A DNA stretch of 64,000 nt from Castellaniella sp040276085 (GCF_040276085.1 NZ_JBELOK010000010.1:1-64000), one strand, 5' to 3'; numbered from the stretch's first letter, positions 27,708-37,727 are shown. Numbers and translations: made by a program. The notes: generated by a model not told the origin, from the sequence alone.

Positions 27708-28859
27708 ATGCGTATCCCTGTCCGTCTGTTTCGTGCAGCTGTCATCAGCATCGCGGCTGTGGGCCTGTCCGGTTGTGGCCTGTTTTCCAGCCACGACGCC
27801 CGGTTTGATCCGGCCGAGCTCACCGAGTACACCCCATCACTGTCAGTGAGTACACGGTGGTCCACCTCTATTGGCAGCGGCGGCGACTACGGCTTTGCTC
27901 CGCAGGTAGTGGGCGATACCGCCTATGCAGCAACGCCGTCTGGCTCGGTTGTTGCGCTTGATCTTGCCAGTGGTGCGGTACGCTGGCGTGTCGACGACAA
28001 GCCTTTGCAAGCAGGCGTGGGTAGCGATGGCAACACAACGGCTGTGGTTACCCGTGAGGGGGTTGTGGTGGCCTATGATGCCACCGGCCACGAGCGCTGG
28101 CGCAGCCAGGCTGCCAGTGCAGTCAATGTGCCACCCGCCGTAGGCAACGGAATTGTGGCCGTCCGCACCACGGATTACCGCATACAGGCTTTTGATGCGG
28201 CCTCGGGGAAATTACGCTGGAACATCCAGCGTCCGGGCCCCGCACTGGCCTTGCGCACCAGCATCCGGATGGCTGTGGCACCCAATCTGCTGATCGCCGG
28301 TATGCCCAACGGCCGTTTGTTGGTAATTGATACGGCCTCTGGTGCCGTGCGCTGGGAAGGCACCGTCGCTGCTTCCCGGGGGGCCTCCGATCTCGAGCGC
28401 ATCAGCGATGTGGTTGGCCAGCCGATTACCATTGGCCCGCTTTTGTGCGGGGTAAGTTATCAGGGCCGTATCACCTGCTTCGACGTCTCGCAGGGGGGGC
28501 GCGCCGTCTGGTCGCAAGATATTTCGTCGGCCACCGGGATGGTTACCGACGGACAGCGGATCTATCTACCTGATCTGCGCGACCGTGTTCATGCGCTTGA
28601 CCTGAAAGACGGTCACCAATACTGGAAGCAGGCAGCGTTGCTTAACCGCCGCTTGTCTGCGCCAGCTGTTATCAAGAATGTGGTGGTGGTTGGCGACTAC
28701 CAGGGTTATCTGCATTTCCTGTCGCGTACCGATGGCGCCTTGCTGGCGCGCACCCAGATAGGTAGCGACCCCATCCAGTCTGCTTTGCTGGCCACCCCGC
28801 GTGGGGTTTTGGTTCAGACAAATAATGGCAATCTCTCCCTGGTAGGTGTCAGTGACTGA
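27708..28859 (+). CDS. bamB: Outer membrane assembly lipoprotein BamB
   Basis: BamB is a lipoprotein of the BAM complex that folds and inserts outer-membrane proteins. The 383-residue precursor has a signal peptide with lipobox GLSGC (Cys23). Repeated PQQ-like beta-propeller blades follow, such as VVALDLASGAVRWRV and RVHALDLKDGHQYWK. It starts five bases after yfgM and overlaps the start of der. Confidence 0.95.
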   Translation: MRIPVRLFRAAVISIAAVGLSGCGLFSSHDARFDPAELTEYTPSLSVSTRWSTSIGSGGDYGFAPQVVGDTAYAATPSGSVVALDLASGAVRWRVDDKPLQAGVGSDGNTTAVVTREGVVVAYDATGHERWRSQAASAVNVPPAVGNGIVAVRTTDYRIQAFDAASGKLRWNIQRPGPALALRTSIRMAVAPNLLIAGMPNGRLLVIDTASGAVRWEGTVAASRGASDLERISDVVGQPITIGPLLCGVSYQGRITCFDVSQGGRAVWSQDISSATGMVTDGQRIYLPDLRDRVHALDLKDGHQYWKQAALLNRRLSAPAVIKNVVVVGDYQGYLHFLSRTDGALLARTQIGSDPIQSALLATPRGVLVQTNNGNLSLVGVSD

Positions 28860-30246
28860 CCTCCGATTCAAGCCTGTGGTGGCCCTTGTGGGGCGCACCA
28901 ACGTGGGCAAATCAACGCTCTTCAATCGCCTGACGCGGTCGCGCGCGGCCTTGGTGGCCAATATTTCCGGTCTTACCCGTGATCGCCATTATGGCGAGGG
29001 CAGGATGGGGGATCAGCCCTTCATCGTGGTGGATACCGGGGGGTTTGAACCCGTCTCAACACGGGGGATTCTGGTGGAGATGGCGCGCCAGACAACGCAA
29101 GCCATTGCCGAGTCCGATGTCGTGTTGTTCCTGGTGGATGGTCGTGAAGGCATCAATGCCCACGATCACGAAATTGCGCGGCTGTTGCGCAAGTCCGGGC
29201 AACGGGTATTGCTGACTGTCAATAAAGCCGAAGGTATGCGAGATCACGCTGATCTCGCCCAGTTTCATGAGCTGGGCCTGGGCGAGCCGCATGCTATCTC
29301 TGCCGCGCATGGCGATGGCGTGTCTGCACTGGTTGATGATGCATTGGCACCTTTGTTGGTCGCCTCCAAGCCTCTCGACGATGAAAGCAGCGAGGCCGAT
29401 CATGCTGCGGAGGGCGCTGCACAGACGCCTGATCACCGGATCAAGCTGGCGATTGCCGGACGGCCAAATGTTGGCAAGTCCACGCTCATCAATACCTTGG
29501 TCGGAGAAGAGCGGGTCATTGCCTATGATCTCCCCGGCACTACCCGGGACGCCATCGAGATCGAGTTCCAGCGCGGCGAGCGGCGCTATACCCTGATCGA
29601 TACAGCCGGTTTGCGCCGGCGGGGCAAGGTCTTTGAAACAGTCGAAAAATTCTCGGTTATCAAAACGCTTCAGGCCATTGAGGCAGCCAATGTGGTGTTG
29701 CTGCTTATCGATGCGCAGGATGGAGTGTCAGACCAAGACGCCCACATCGCCGGCTTTGCACTCGAAGCGGGCCGGGCACTGGTGGTGGGTCTAAACAAGT
29801 GGGATGCGGTTACCCAAGAGCAACGAGAGTGGGTGCAGCGCGAGTACGATCGCAAATTGCGCTTTTTGTCGTTTGCGCGGGTTGTGCATATGTCGGCGCT
29901 CAAAGGGCAGGGTGTCAGCGCAGTGCTCAAGGCTGTCGAGGCGGCGCATGCCGCAGCGTTTGCCAAGCTGTCCACGCCCAAACTGACGCGTATTTTGCAA
30001 GCGGCCGTCGAACAGCAGCCGCCTCCACGCAAAGGTATTTTCCGGCCCAAGATGCGCTATGCCCACCAGGGCGGCCAAAACCCGCCACGCATCATCATCC
30101 ATGGCAATGCACTGGATGCTGTGCCGGATTCCTATCGGCGCTACCTCGAGGGGCAGTTTCGTGATGCCTTCAAGCTTTTGGGTACGCCGCTCAGTGTCGA
30201 GTTCAAGTCTTCTCACAACCCCTACCTTAAGGACGCAGAGTCGTGA
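28852..30246 (+). CDS. der: GTPase Der (EngA)
   Basis: Der is an essential GTPase with two G domains that acts in assembly of the 50S ribosomal subunit. The 464-residue protein has P-loops GRTNVGKST near residue 11 and GRPNVGKST near residue 204, each followed by a DTAG/DTGG switch, with TKxD-type motifs (NKAE, NKWD) and a C-terminal KH-like domain. The first P-loop has Thr where Pro is usual. GTG at 28852 with TAGG upstream is the preferred start; GTG 28846 is an alternative. It overlaps bamB by eight bases. Confidence 0.96.
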   Translation: MTDLRFKPVVALVGRTNVGKSTLFNRLTRSRAALVANISGLTRDRHYGEGRMGDQPFIVVDTGGFEPVSTRGILVEMARQTTQAIAESDVVLFLVDGREGINAHDHEIARLLRKSGQRVLLTVNKAEGMRDHADLAQFHELGLGEPHAISAAHGDGVSALVDDALAPLLVASKPLDDESSEADHAAEGAAQTPDHRIKLAIAGRPNVGKSTLINTLVGEERVIAYDLPGTTRDAIEIEFQRGERRYTLIDTAGLRRRGKVFETVEKFSVIKTLQAIEAANVVLLLIDAQDGVSDQDAHIAGFALEAGRALVVGLNKWDAVTQEQREWVQREYDRKLRFLSFARVVHMSALKGQGVSAVLKAVEAAHAAAFAKLSTPKLTRILQAAVEQQPPPRKGIFRPKMRYAHQGGQNPPRIIIHGNALDAVPDSYRRYLEGQFRDAFKLLGTPLSVEFKSSHNPYLKDAES

Positions 30247-31319
30247 GTGCCCTCTGGAGTGATCACATCGCAGGGTTGGTGCCGTATGTTCCCGGCGAGC
30301 AGGCGCGCATCCCCAATTTGTTAAAGCTCAATACCAACGAGAACCCATATGGGCCTTCACCCAAGGCCTTGGCTGCCATGCAGGCGGCCATCTCTGATGC
30401 TCTCCGCCTTTACCCCGATTATCAGGCGCTGGGATTGCGTCGGGCAGTGGCTCGCCGTTTCCGGCTTGAGCCTGATCAGGTGTTTCTGGGCAATGGTTCC
30501 GACGAGATCCTGGCGCATGTGTTTAACGCGTTTTTCAGGCGCGGTGAGCGTGCGCTCTGGCTGCCCGATGTCACTTACAGCTTTTATCGTACCTATTGCC
30601 GATTTTACGATGTGCCCCATCGGCTGATCCCGCTGGCAGACGACTTTACGCTGCGGATTGGGGATTACACTGGAGACACAGATCAGGAACCTGCCGGGAT
30701 TATCTTTGCCAACCCGAATGCGCCCACCGGGTGTGCCCTGGATCTCGGATCGATTGCCGCCATTGCACAGGCACGGCGGGATTGCGCCGTGGTGATCGAC
30801 GAAGCCTATGTGGATTTTGGGGCAGAGTCTGCCGCCTCCCTGCTGGGACGTTATCCCAATCTGGTGGTGGTTCACACTTTGTCAAAATCACGCTCTTTGG
30901 CCGGCTTGAGGGTTGGGTACGCCTTGGCGTCCACCGAGCTCATCAACGGGCTGTTGCGGGTAAAGGATAGTTTCAACTCGTATCCGCTTGATCAGGTGGC
31001 CCTGGCAGGCGCCCAGGCGGCCATCGAAGACGAGGCCTGGTTCGAGCAAACCTGCCAGGCCGTCGTGCAATCGCGTGAAAAACTTTCGACAGAGCTGCAG
31101 GCCTTGGGCTTTAGTGTTTTGCCGTCCAGCACAAATTTTGTGTTTGCACGGCATCGTAGCCAGGACGCGGTCGTGATTGCCCGTCGTTTGCGGGATCACG
31201 GGATTTTGGTGCGGCATTTTCAGGCACCACGGATCAATGATTACCTGCGCATTACAGTGGGGACGCCAGAACAATGCCAACGCTTGTGTGATACGCTCAA
31301 GGGTATTCTGTCGGATTAA
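30243..31319 (+). CDS. hisC: Histidinol-phosphate aminotransferase
   Basis: HisC is a pyridoxal-phosphate enzyme that transfers an amino group from glutamate to imidazole acetol phosphate in histidine synthesis. The 358-residue protein shows LNTNENPYGPSPKAL near the N-terminus, the NPNAPTG segment, DEAYVDFG, and the cofactor lysine Lys215 in LSKSRSLAGLRVGYA. It begins with GTG, overlapping the der stop by four bases. Placement between der and hfq is conserved in Burkholderiales. Confidence 0.95.
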   Translation: MSALWSDHIAGLVPYVPGEQARIPNLLKLNTNENPYGPSPKALAAMQAAISDALRLYPDYQALGLRRAVARRFRLEPDQVFLGNGSDEILAHVFNAFFRRGERALWLPDVTYSFYRTYCRFYDVPHRLIPLADDFTLRIGDYTGDTDQEPAGIIFANPNAPTGCALDLGSIAAIAQARRDCAVVIDEAYVDFGAESAASLLGRYPNLVVVHTLSKSRSLAGLRVGYALASTELINGLLRVKDSFNSYPLDQVALAGAQAAIEDEAWFEQTCQAVVQSREKLSTELQALGFSVLPSSTNFVFARHRSQDAVVIARRLRDHGILVRHFQAPRINDYLRITVGTPEQCQRLCDTLKGILSD

Positions 31320-31463
31320 TCCGCAGACGTTTCCTTGGTGTGCCGGGCAAGCGTGCTGCGGTGCACGATTGGCATTAAAATACACGGCCGGACCGCTCTG
31401 CCATACGCCTTCCGGCGACACAGAGCATCCTAATCATAACTTCAATAACCGGAGCCCCCGTCC

Positions 31464-31700
31464 ATGAGCAATAAAGGTCAAATTCTTCAAGACCCATTCC
31501 TCAATGCCTTGCGCAAGGACCACATTCCTGTCTCTATCTATCTGGTCAATGGCATCAAGCTGCAAGGCCAGGTCGAATCCTTCGATCAGTATGTTGTGTT
31601 GTTGCGCAATACCGTCACGCAGATGGTGTACAAGCACGCGATTTCTACCGTGGTTCCAGCCCGGCCGGTTTCTTTTCAGGTGGACGACTCTGCTGAATAA
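31464..31700 (+). CDS. hfq: RNA chaperone Hfq
   Basis: Hfq is a hexameric Sm-like protein that pairs small RNAs with their target mRNAs. The 78-residue protein has the Sm1 motif (GQILQDPFLNALRKDHIPVS), the VNGIKLQGQVESFD segment and the Sm2 motif VYKHAISTVVP. It has only a short C-terminal tail, as usual in betaproteobacteria. GGAG lies about ten bases upstream. The 145-base gap after hisC probably contains its promoter, though I could not pick one confidently. Confidence 0.98.
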   Translation: MSNKGQILQDPFLNALRKDHIPVSIYLVNGIKLQGQVESFDQYVVLLRNTVTQMVYKHAISTVVPARPVSFQVDDSAE

Positions 31701-31811
31701 CGCCCAGAGCAAACACACTGCTTTTCAGCCCGCCGTGCCTGTGGCATTGGCGGGTCTTCGTTTTGGGGTGTGGGCAGGCACGGCCATTCAGCCCGCTGCC
31801 TGGGGGTGTGC

Positions 31812-32915
31812 ATGATCGCGCTGGTCATCAGCGTCGATCTCGGTGAGTCCGACTACACGGCGCATGCTGAGGAATTTCTCATGCTGGCCCGAGGGGCGGG
31901 TGCAGAGATCGTCGAAGTGCTGTCCGTACGGCGCAGCCGGCCGGATGCTGCAGGCTTTATTGGCTCCGGAAAAATCGAAGAGGCAGCTGCTTTGGTCAAG
32001 GCAACGGGTGCCGAGGTCGTCCTGTTCGACCAACCTCTCAGCCCAGCCCAGCAGCGCAACCTCGAGCGCCACTTCGAGGTTCGGGTGGTCGATCGCGTGG
32101 CCCTGATCCTGGACATTTTCGCGCTACGAGCCCACAGCCATGAGGGCAAGTTGCAGGTTGAGCTCGCCCAGCTTCAGCATTTGTCCACCCGCCTTACCCG
32201 CATGTGGACTCACCTCGAACGCCAAAGTGGCGGCATCGGGGTGCGCGGGCCGGGTGAGTCCCAACTCGAAACTGACCGACGCCTGATCGGGGCGCGTGTG
32301 CGGGCCTTGCGAGACCGCCTTGATCGCGTTCAGCGCCAACGTCTGACCCAGCGGCGGGCGCGCCAGCGTGGGCAGACCTTGTCGGTATCCCTGGTGGGTT
32401 ATACCAATGCAGGGAAATCCACCTTGTTCAATGCCCTGACGCGGGCAGATGCCTATGCGGCAGATCAATTGTTTGCGACACTGGATACCACAACTCGCAA
32501 AGTCTGGATTGAAGGTGCGGGCCAGGTTGTGGTGTCTGATACGGTTGGGTTTATTCGCTCTTTGCCGCCCACCCTGATCGCGGCATTCCGGGCGACACTC
32601 GAGGAAACCGTGCATGCTGATTTATTGCTGCATGTCATCGACGCCGCCAGCCCGCAACGCGACGAGCAGGCGTTCGAGGTCAATAAGGTTTTAAAAGATA
32701 TTGGTGCGGATGATATTCCGCAGATTTTGGTTTACAACAAAATCGATGCTGCGGGATATGAACCGCGGGTCGAAAGAAACGAACATGGTACGATTGCGCG
32801 AGTCTTTGTCAGTGCGCTGCAACGAAGCGGGCTGGATGGTTTGCGGCAATCGATTGCCGAGTTTGGGGGGTCAACGGGAAACAATGCGTGGAATGAAACT
32901 GTTCAACCTGAATGA
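31812..32915 (+). CDS. hflX: GTPase HflX
   Basis: HflX is a ribosome-binding GTPase that splits stalled 70S ribosomes under heat stress. The 367-residue protein has the N-terminal HflX domain with FIGSGKIEE and the glycine-rich GGIGVRGPGESQLETDRR segment. The G domain carries GYTNAGKSTLFNAL (near 196), DTVGFIRSLP and NKID. Start ATG 31812 is chosen because homologues begin MIALVISVDL-like; an upstream in-frame extension would lack homology. Its end overlaps the start of hflK. Confidence 0.95.
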   Translation: MIALVISVDLGESDYTAHAEEFLMLARGAGAEIVEVLSVRRSRPDAAGFIGSGKIEEAAALVKATGAEVVLFDQPLSPAQQRNLERHFEVRVVDRVALILDIFALRAHSHEGKLQVELAQLQHLSTRLTRMWTHLERQSGGIGVRGPGESQLETDRRLIGARVRALRDRLDRVQRQRLTQRRARQRGQTLSVSLVGYTNAGKSTLFNALTRADAYAADQLFATLDTTTRKVWIEGAGQVVVSDTVGFIRSLPPTLIAAFRATLEETVHADLLLHVIDAASPQRDEQAFEVNKVLKDIGADDIPQILVYNKIDAAGYEPRVERNEHGTIARVFVSALQRSGLDGLRQSIAEFGGSTGNNAWNETVQPE

Positions 32916-34215
32916 TCCGGGCTGGGGGCGCGGTCAGCAAAATCAGGATAACACCCCACCAGAAAAACCTAATTCGGCGGGTGGTCCACCTGATCTGGAT
33001 GAAGTCTGGCGTGATTTTAATAAACGCCTGTCCGGGCTGTTTGGTCGCCGTGGCGGAGGCGGTGGGCCGCGTCGCCCATCGGGCGGTGGCTTGCCATCGT
33101 TGCCGGGGCCGTCACCCAAATTTGTTCTGCTGGTGATTATTGCCGCCATTTTGCTCTGGTTGGCCAGTGGCTTCATGATTGTGCAAGAAGGCCAGGTGGC
33201 GGTAGTTACCCGGTTTGGCAAGTATGTGCATACGTTTAGCCCGGGCTTGCAATGGCGCTGGCCGTCACCCATCGAAAACTCCCAGGATGTCAATATCGCC
33301 CAACTGCGGACATTCGAAGTCGGTTTTCGTGGGTCGTCGCGCAATAAGGTACTGTCCGAATCCCTTATGCTGACCAACGACGAAAACATCGTCGATGTGC
33401 AGTTTGTGGTGCAGTATCGGTTGCGGGCAGATGGCGCGCCTGCCTATCTGTTTAACACCAGCCAACCCGACGAGTCTGTCCGCCAGGCTGCCGAAACCGC
33501 GATGCGCGAAATCGTTGGCCGCAAGCCCATGGACTTCGTGCTGTACTCCGGGCGTACCGAAGTTGCCACCGAGGTCCAGGAACTGGCACAAAGCATTCTT
33601 GATCGCTATGAAACCGGGATCCAGATTTCAACCGTTGCTATTCAAAACGTTCAGCCGCCCGAGCAGGTTCAGGCTGCTTTTGATGATGCCGTGAAGGCAG
33701 GCCAGGATCGTGAACGCCAGATCAACGAAGGTAATGCGTACGCCAGCAAGGTGCTGCCCGAAGCCGAAGGCCAGGCGGCCCGGATGATCCAGGAATCCGA
33801 GGGCTACAGTGCCAAGGTGATTGGCGAAGCACAAGGTAATACGTCGCGTTTTGACAGCATTGCCACCGAATACGCCAAGGCACCAGACATCACCCGAGAT
33901 CGTATCTATCTTGAAACCATGCAAGATATCCTCAGCGATACAGCCAAGGTCATGATTGATGCGCCTGTGGGCAATAACATGCTGTATTTGCCCCTCGACA
34001 AGATCATGAACCAGGTGGGCTCAGGCAAAGGTGGTTCCTCCAGTTCAGGCAGCGGCGACGCGGGCTCAAGCTCCTCCAGCAGCTCTACTGTCAGTGCGGC
34101 AGCTTCTGCTCAGGCAAGTTCCAGCAAGGGGTCTTCGTCCGGCCCGGCATCCTCTACCCGGGGATCCGTGCCTTCCGGCCTGAACGGCCTGATGAGCAGC
34201 CCGTACTCAAACTAG
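32884..34215 (+). CDS. hflK: Membrane protease regulator HflK
   Basis: HflK pairs with HflC in a large cage that encloses and modulates the FtsH protease in the inner membrane. The 443-residue protein starts with a glycine/proline-rich cytoplasmic segment containing NLNDPGWGRG. It has one membrane helix at about 79-97, a periplasmic SPFH/band-7 domain and a coiled region. The last 90 or so residues are a low-complexity serine/alanine tail. Start ATG 32884 overlaps hflX; ATG 32893 is the alternative. Confidence 0.95.
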   Translation: MRGMKLFNLNDPGWGRGQQNQDNTPPEKPNSAGGPPDLDEVWRDFNKRLSGLFGRRGGGGGPRRPSGGGLPSLPGPSPKFVLLVIIAAILLWLASGFMIVQEGQVAVVTRFGKYVHTFSPGLQWRWPSPIENSQDVNIAQLRTFEVGFRGSSRNKVLSESLMLTNDENIVDVQFVVQYRLRADGAPAYLFNTSQPDESVRQAAETAMREIVGRKPMDFVLYSGRTEVATEVQELAQSILDRYETGIQISTVAIQNVQPPEQVQAAFDDAVKAGQDRERQINEGNAYASKVLPEAEGQAARMIQESEGYSAKVIGEAQGNTSRFDSIATEYAKAPDITRDRIYLETMQDILSDTAKVMIDAPVGNNMLYLPLDKIMNQVGSGKGGSSSSGSGDAGSSSSSSSTVSAAASAQASSSKGSSSGPASSTRGSVPSGLNGLMSSPYSN

Positions 34216-34225
34216 GAGCTTATTG

Positions 34226-35119
34226 ATGCAACGCTTTTTTCCTGCCCTGGTTGGTCTGGTTGTCGTGGTGGCTATCTTGTCATCCAGCCTGTTTGTGGTG
34301 CGCGAGCGCGATTCGGCCCTGCTGTTTGCGCTGGGCGAAGTGCGAGAAACCATCACAGAACCCGGCCTCTACTTTAAATACCCGCCACCCTTCGAAAACG
34401 TGGTTTACCTCGACAAACGGCTTCAGACCATCGAAAGCCGTGATCCCGAGCGTATTCAGACCGCCGAGAAAAAGAACCTGCTGATCGATTCTTTTGTGAA
34501 ATGGCGTATTGCAGACCCGCGCCTTTACTACGTTACCTTCGGGGCCAATAGCGGCGCCGCTGTCGAACGTCTCCAGGCCCAGATCCGCGATGCCCTGAAC
34601 GCAGCGGTTAACGTGCGGACAGTCAAGCAGGTGGTTTCCAGCGATCGGGACACCATCATGAAAGAAATCCAGAATTCGGTGGCTCAAAGGGCCAAGCCGC
34701 TGGGGGTGGATGTCGTGGATGTACGCTTGCGCCGGATTGATTTCGCGCCAGAGATCTCCGAGTCTGTCTATCGCCGTATGGAGGCTGAACGCAAACAGGA
34801 GGCCAACCGTCTGCGCGCCAGTGGTGCAGCCGACAGCGAGCGTATCCGTGCCGAAGCCGATCGCAAGCGCCAGGAGGTTTTGGCGCGTGCATATGCAGAA
34901 TCCCAAGCCAAGCGAGGCGAGGGTGATGCAACCGCAGCGGCCATTTACGCCCGCTCGTATGGGCAGAACCCCGAGTTCTATCGCTTCTACAAGAGCCTGG
35001 ATGCTTATAGATCTGCATTCTCGGGTAACGGCAGCACCTTGGTTCTGAGCCCTGATTCAGACTTCTTCCGCTACTGGGACAACGCACGGGGCACGCCTCC
35101 GGCCGCCCCCGCGCATTAA
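34226..35119 (+). CDS. hflC: Membrane protease regulator HflC
   Basis: This is the partner of HflK: 297 residues with an N-terminal membrane anchor (residues 4-24) and an SPFH domain showing VVRERDSALLFALGEV and GLYFKYPPPFENVVYLDKR. A charged helical region (residues 180-235, EAERKQEANRLRA) follows. The start is ATG 34226 with AGGAG seven bases upstream, rather than the TTG one codon earlier. A strong hairpin follows the gene. Confidence 0.96.
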   Translation: MQRFFPALVGLVVVVAILSSSLFVVRERDSALLFALGEVRETITEPGLYFKYPPPFENVVYLDKRLQTIESRDPERIQTAEKKNLLIDSFVKWRIADPRLYYVTFGANSGAAVERLQAQIRDALNAAVNVRTVKQVVSSDRDTIMKEIQNSVAQRAKPLGVDVVDVRLRRIDFAPEISESVYRRMEAERKQEANRLRASGAADSERIRAEADRKRQEVLARAYAESQAKRGEGDATAAAIYARSYGQNPEFYRFYKSLDAYRSAFSGNGSTLVLSPDSDFFRYWDNARGTPPAAPAH

Positions 35120-35130
35120 ATTCCACTAGC

Positions 35131-35174
35131 CAACCCGGCCTCGGCCCCTTGTTTTCGGGGTTCTGGCCGGGTTG
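35131..35174 (+). terminator. Strong hairpin between hflC and hisZ
   Basis: A perfect 10-bp outer stem (CAACCCGGCC/GGCCGGGTTG) encloses a smaller CCCC/GGGG stem. It sits 12 bases after the hflC stop. Only GATTCGT follows, without a real T-run, so it may act as an mRNA-stabilising or partial termination structure rather than a full terminator. Confidence 0.5.
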
Positions 35175-35209
35175 ATTCGTGCCGGATCTGATTTTGGAAT
35201 AAACACACC

Positions 35210-36376
35210 ATGATTTCAAACTGGCTGTTGCCGGAAAATCTGTCGGATATCCTGCCGGCCGAGGCGCGGCGTATCGAAGAACTGCGCCGCGAACTCCTCG
35301 ATCTTTATCGTACCTACGGCTTTGAACTGGTTGCACCGCCGATGGTCGAGTACCTGGATTCCTTGATGTTGGCAGATGATGAGGGCCTGCGCCTGCGCAC
35401 CTGCAAGCTGGTGGATCAGCTATCCGGGCTTACTATGGGTGTGCGGGCTGATATTACCGTGCAAGTCTCCCGTATTGATGCCCATCTTCTGAATCGCCCG
35501 GGTGTGACGCGGCTTTGTTATTGCGGGCCAGTGGTGCATGCGCGGCCTTCAGGGCTGATGTCTGACCGCGAGCTGCTGCAGATCGGCGCCGAAATTTTTG
35601 GCCATGCCGGCGTGCAGTCGGATATCGAGGCCGTGCAATTGGCCCTGGCTTCGGTGCGCCGGGCCGGTGTTCAACAACCCCGACTCGATCTCAATCACCC
35701 CGGTGTGGGGCGTGCGCTGGTGGATGCCGATCCCGCGCTGGCCGAGGTATCAGACGAGATCTACGACCTGCTCAGTGCCAAGGATGTGCCAGGGCTCGAA
35801 GCTTTGTGCGACCAGCAAGGCGCACGTCCAGAAACCCGGCAGGCGCTTCGCACGCTGACCACCCTGTACGGTGATTTGCAGACGGTGCAACGGGCCCGGC
35901 AATGTCTGCCGGCGCTGCCTCCCATCCATGCGGCACTGGACGCCTTGCAAACATTGTGTGATGCGCTGGCAGAGGCCACGATTGCAATCGACCTTGCGGA
36001 CATGGGTGGCAGTTATGGCTATCACTCGGGGGTGGTGTTTTCGATTTACGCGGCCGGCTGGCATGACGCGATTGTCAGGGGCGGACGCTATGATGGTATT
36101 GGGCGAAAATTTGGGCGCTCGCGGCCGGCTACTGGCTTCAGCCTCGATCTTCGCAAGTTGTCGGCAGGCTTGCCGGATGCGCGTCAGGCTCAGGCCGTTC
36201 GTGCACCTTGGTCGGATGATCCTGCGCTCGCGCAGGCGGTAGCCAAGCTGCGCAGCGGCGGGCAGATTGTGATCCAGAGCCTGCCAGGAGAACCTCAGCA
36301 GTTCGACGAATTCAGCGTCGATCAAGAGCTGGTTTTAGTGGATGGCAAGTGGGTTCTGCGAACCCTCGCCGTCTGA
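35210..36376 (+). CDS. hisZ: ATP phosphoribosyltransferase regulatory subunit HisZ
   Basis: HisZ is a histidyl-tRNA-synthetase paralogue that complexes with short-form HisG to regulate the first step of histidine synthesis. The 388-residue protein resembles class II synthetases: LPENLSDILPAEARRIEELR at the start, motif 2-like region and GGRYDGIGRKFGRSRPATGF near 300-320. It lacks the histidine-binding and anticodon features of HisS. Position between hflC and purA is typical of Burkholderiales. Confidence 0.94.
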   Translation: MISNWLLPENLSDILPAEARRIEELRRELLDLYRTYGFELVAPPMVEYLDSLMLADDEGLRLRTCKLVDQLSGLTMGVRADITVQVSRIDAHLLNRPGVTRLCYCGPVVHARPSGLMSDRELLQIGAEIFGHAGVQSDIEAVQLALASVRRAGVQQPRLDLNHPGVGRALVDADPALAEVSDEIYDLLSAKDVPGLEALCDQQGARPETRQALRTLTTLYGDLQTVQRARQCLPALPPIHAALDALQTLCDALAEATIAIDLADMGGSYGYHSGVVFSIYAAGWHDAIVRGGRYDGIGRKFGRSRPATGFSLDLRKLSAGLPDARQAQAVRAPWSDDPALAQAVAKLRSGGQIVIQSLPGEPQQFDEFSVDQELVLVDGKWVLRTLAV

Positions 36377-36431
36377 TGGTATAAACTTATTCGTTTCGCA
36401 AGGTGACATGGTGTCGCCACAGTCAGGGCTT

Positions 36432-37727
36432 ATGAGCAAGAACATCGTCGTGATCGGCACCCAGTGGGGTGACGAAGGCAAGGGCAAAATCGTGGATTGG
36501 CTCGCAGAGTCTGCCCAGGGCGTCGTGCGCTTCCAGGGGGGGCACAATGCCGGCCACACTTTGTGGATCAATGGTAAAAAAACCATTCTGCGGTTGATCC
36601 CTTCCGGAATCATGCACCCACACGTTACCTGCTACATCGGCAATGGGGTTGTGCTGTCGCCAGAAGCCTTGCTCGGCGAGATCGCCGAACTCGAAGCGGC
36701 CGGGCTGGAAGTGCGTTCCCGCCTGCAGATTTCTGCGGCCTGCCCGCTGATTTTGCCTTACCACGTGGCGCTGGATCAGGCCCGCGAGGCCCGCAAGGGC
36801 GAGGGCAAGATTGGTACCACTGGCCGTGGCATTGGCCCGGCCTACGAAGACAAGGTTGCCCGTCGCGCGCTGCGTGTCCAGGATCTCTATGATCCCGCTG
36901 TGTTTGACGAAAAGCTGGCCGAAGTCCTGGATTATCACAACTTTGTGCTTACCCAGTACCTGGGTGCCAAGGCGGTTGAAGCCAGTGCCGTGCGGGATCA
37001 GGTCATGGCGCTCGCCCGCCAGATCGAGCCCATGGTGGCCGATGTCTCCAGCAACATTTATGTTGCGCGCAGGGCAGGGCACAACTTGCTCTTCGAGGGT
37101 GCACAAGGCACTTTGCTGGATATCGATCACGGAACCTACCCGTTTGTCACCAGCAGCAATTGTGTTGCAGGTGCCGCTGCAGCGGGTACGGGTGTTGGTC
37201 CGCAGGCACTGGATTATGTGCTGGGTATCGCCAAGGCCTACACCACACGGGTGGGCTCCGGCCCATTCCCCACAGAGCTGCTGGATGATACAGGTCTGCG
37301 TCTCGCTACGGTGGGCAAAGAATTCGGTTCCGTTACGGGCCGTCCGCGCCGCTGCGGCTGGTTTGATGGCGCTGCCATGAAACGCTCGGTCATGATCAAC
37401 GGCTTAACCGGCCTGTGCATCACCAAGCTGGATGTGCTCGACGGCGTCGAACAGATCAAGATCGGTGTGGGCTATCGTTACAAGGGGCAGTTCCTCGACG
37501 TGCTCCCCTACGGCGCGCACGCAGCCGCCGAGGCCGAGCCTGTCCTCGAAGAAATGGCCGGCTGGACGGAATCCACCGTGGGTATCACCGAGTACGACAA
37601 GCTGCCGGTCAATGCCCGCCGCTACCTCGAGCGCATTGCCGAGGTGTGCGATGTACCCATTGACATGGTTTCCACAGGCCCCGACCGGCTGGAAACCATC
37701 GTGTTGCGTCATCCGTTTCAAGGTTGA
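36432..37727 (+). CDS. purA: Adenylosuccinate synthetase
   Basis: PurA joins IMP and aspartate using GTP, the first step from IMP to AMP. The 431-residue protein begins MSKNIVVIGTQWGDEGKGK, containing the GTP-binding loop. QGGHNAGHT, TTGRGIGPAYEDK and the C-terminal STGPDR segment follow. ATG 36432 is chosen because it gives the standard N-terminus; the frame is open upstream into hisZ. A strong terminator follows. Confidence 0.97.
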   Translation: MSKNIVVIGTQWGDEGKGKIVDWLAESAQGVVRFQGGHNAGHTLWINGKKTILRLIPSGIMHPHVTCYIGNGVVLSPEALLGEIAELEAAGLEVRSRLQISAACPLILPYHVALDQAREARKGEGKIGTTGRGIGPAYEDKVARRALRVQDLYDPAVFDEKLAEVLDYHNFVLTQYLGAKAVEASAVRDQVMALARQIEPMVADVSSNIYVARRAGHNLLFEGAQGTLLDIDHGTYPFVTSSNCVAGAAAAGTGVGPQALDYVLGIAKAYTTRVGSGPFPTELLDDTGLRLATVGKEFGSVTGRPRRCGWFDGAAMKRSVMINGLTGLCITKLDVLDGVEQIKIGVGYRYKGQFLDVLPYGAHAAAEAEPVLEEMAGWTESTVGITEYDKLPVNARRYLERIAEVCDVPIDMVSTGPDRLETIVLRHPFQG

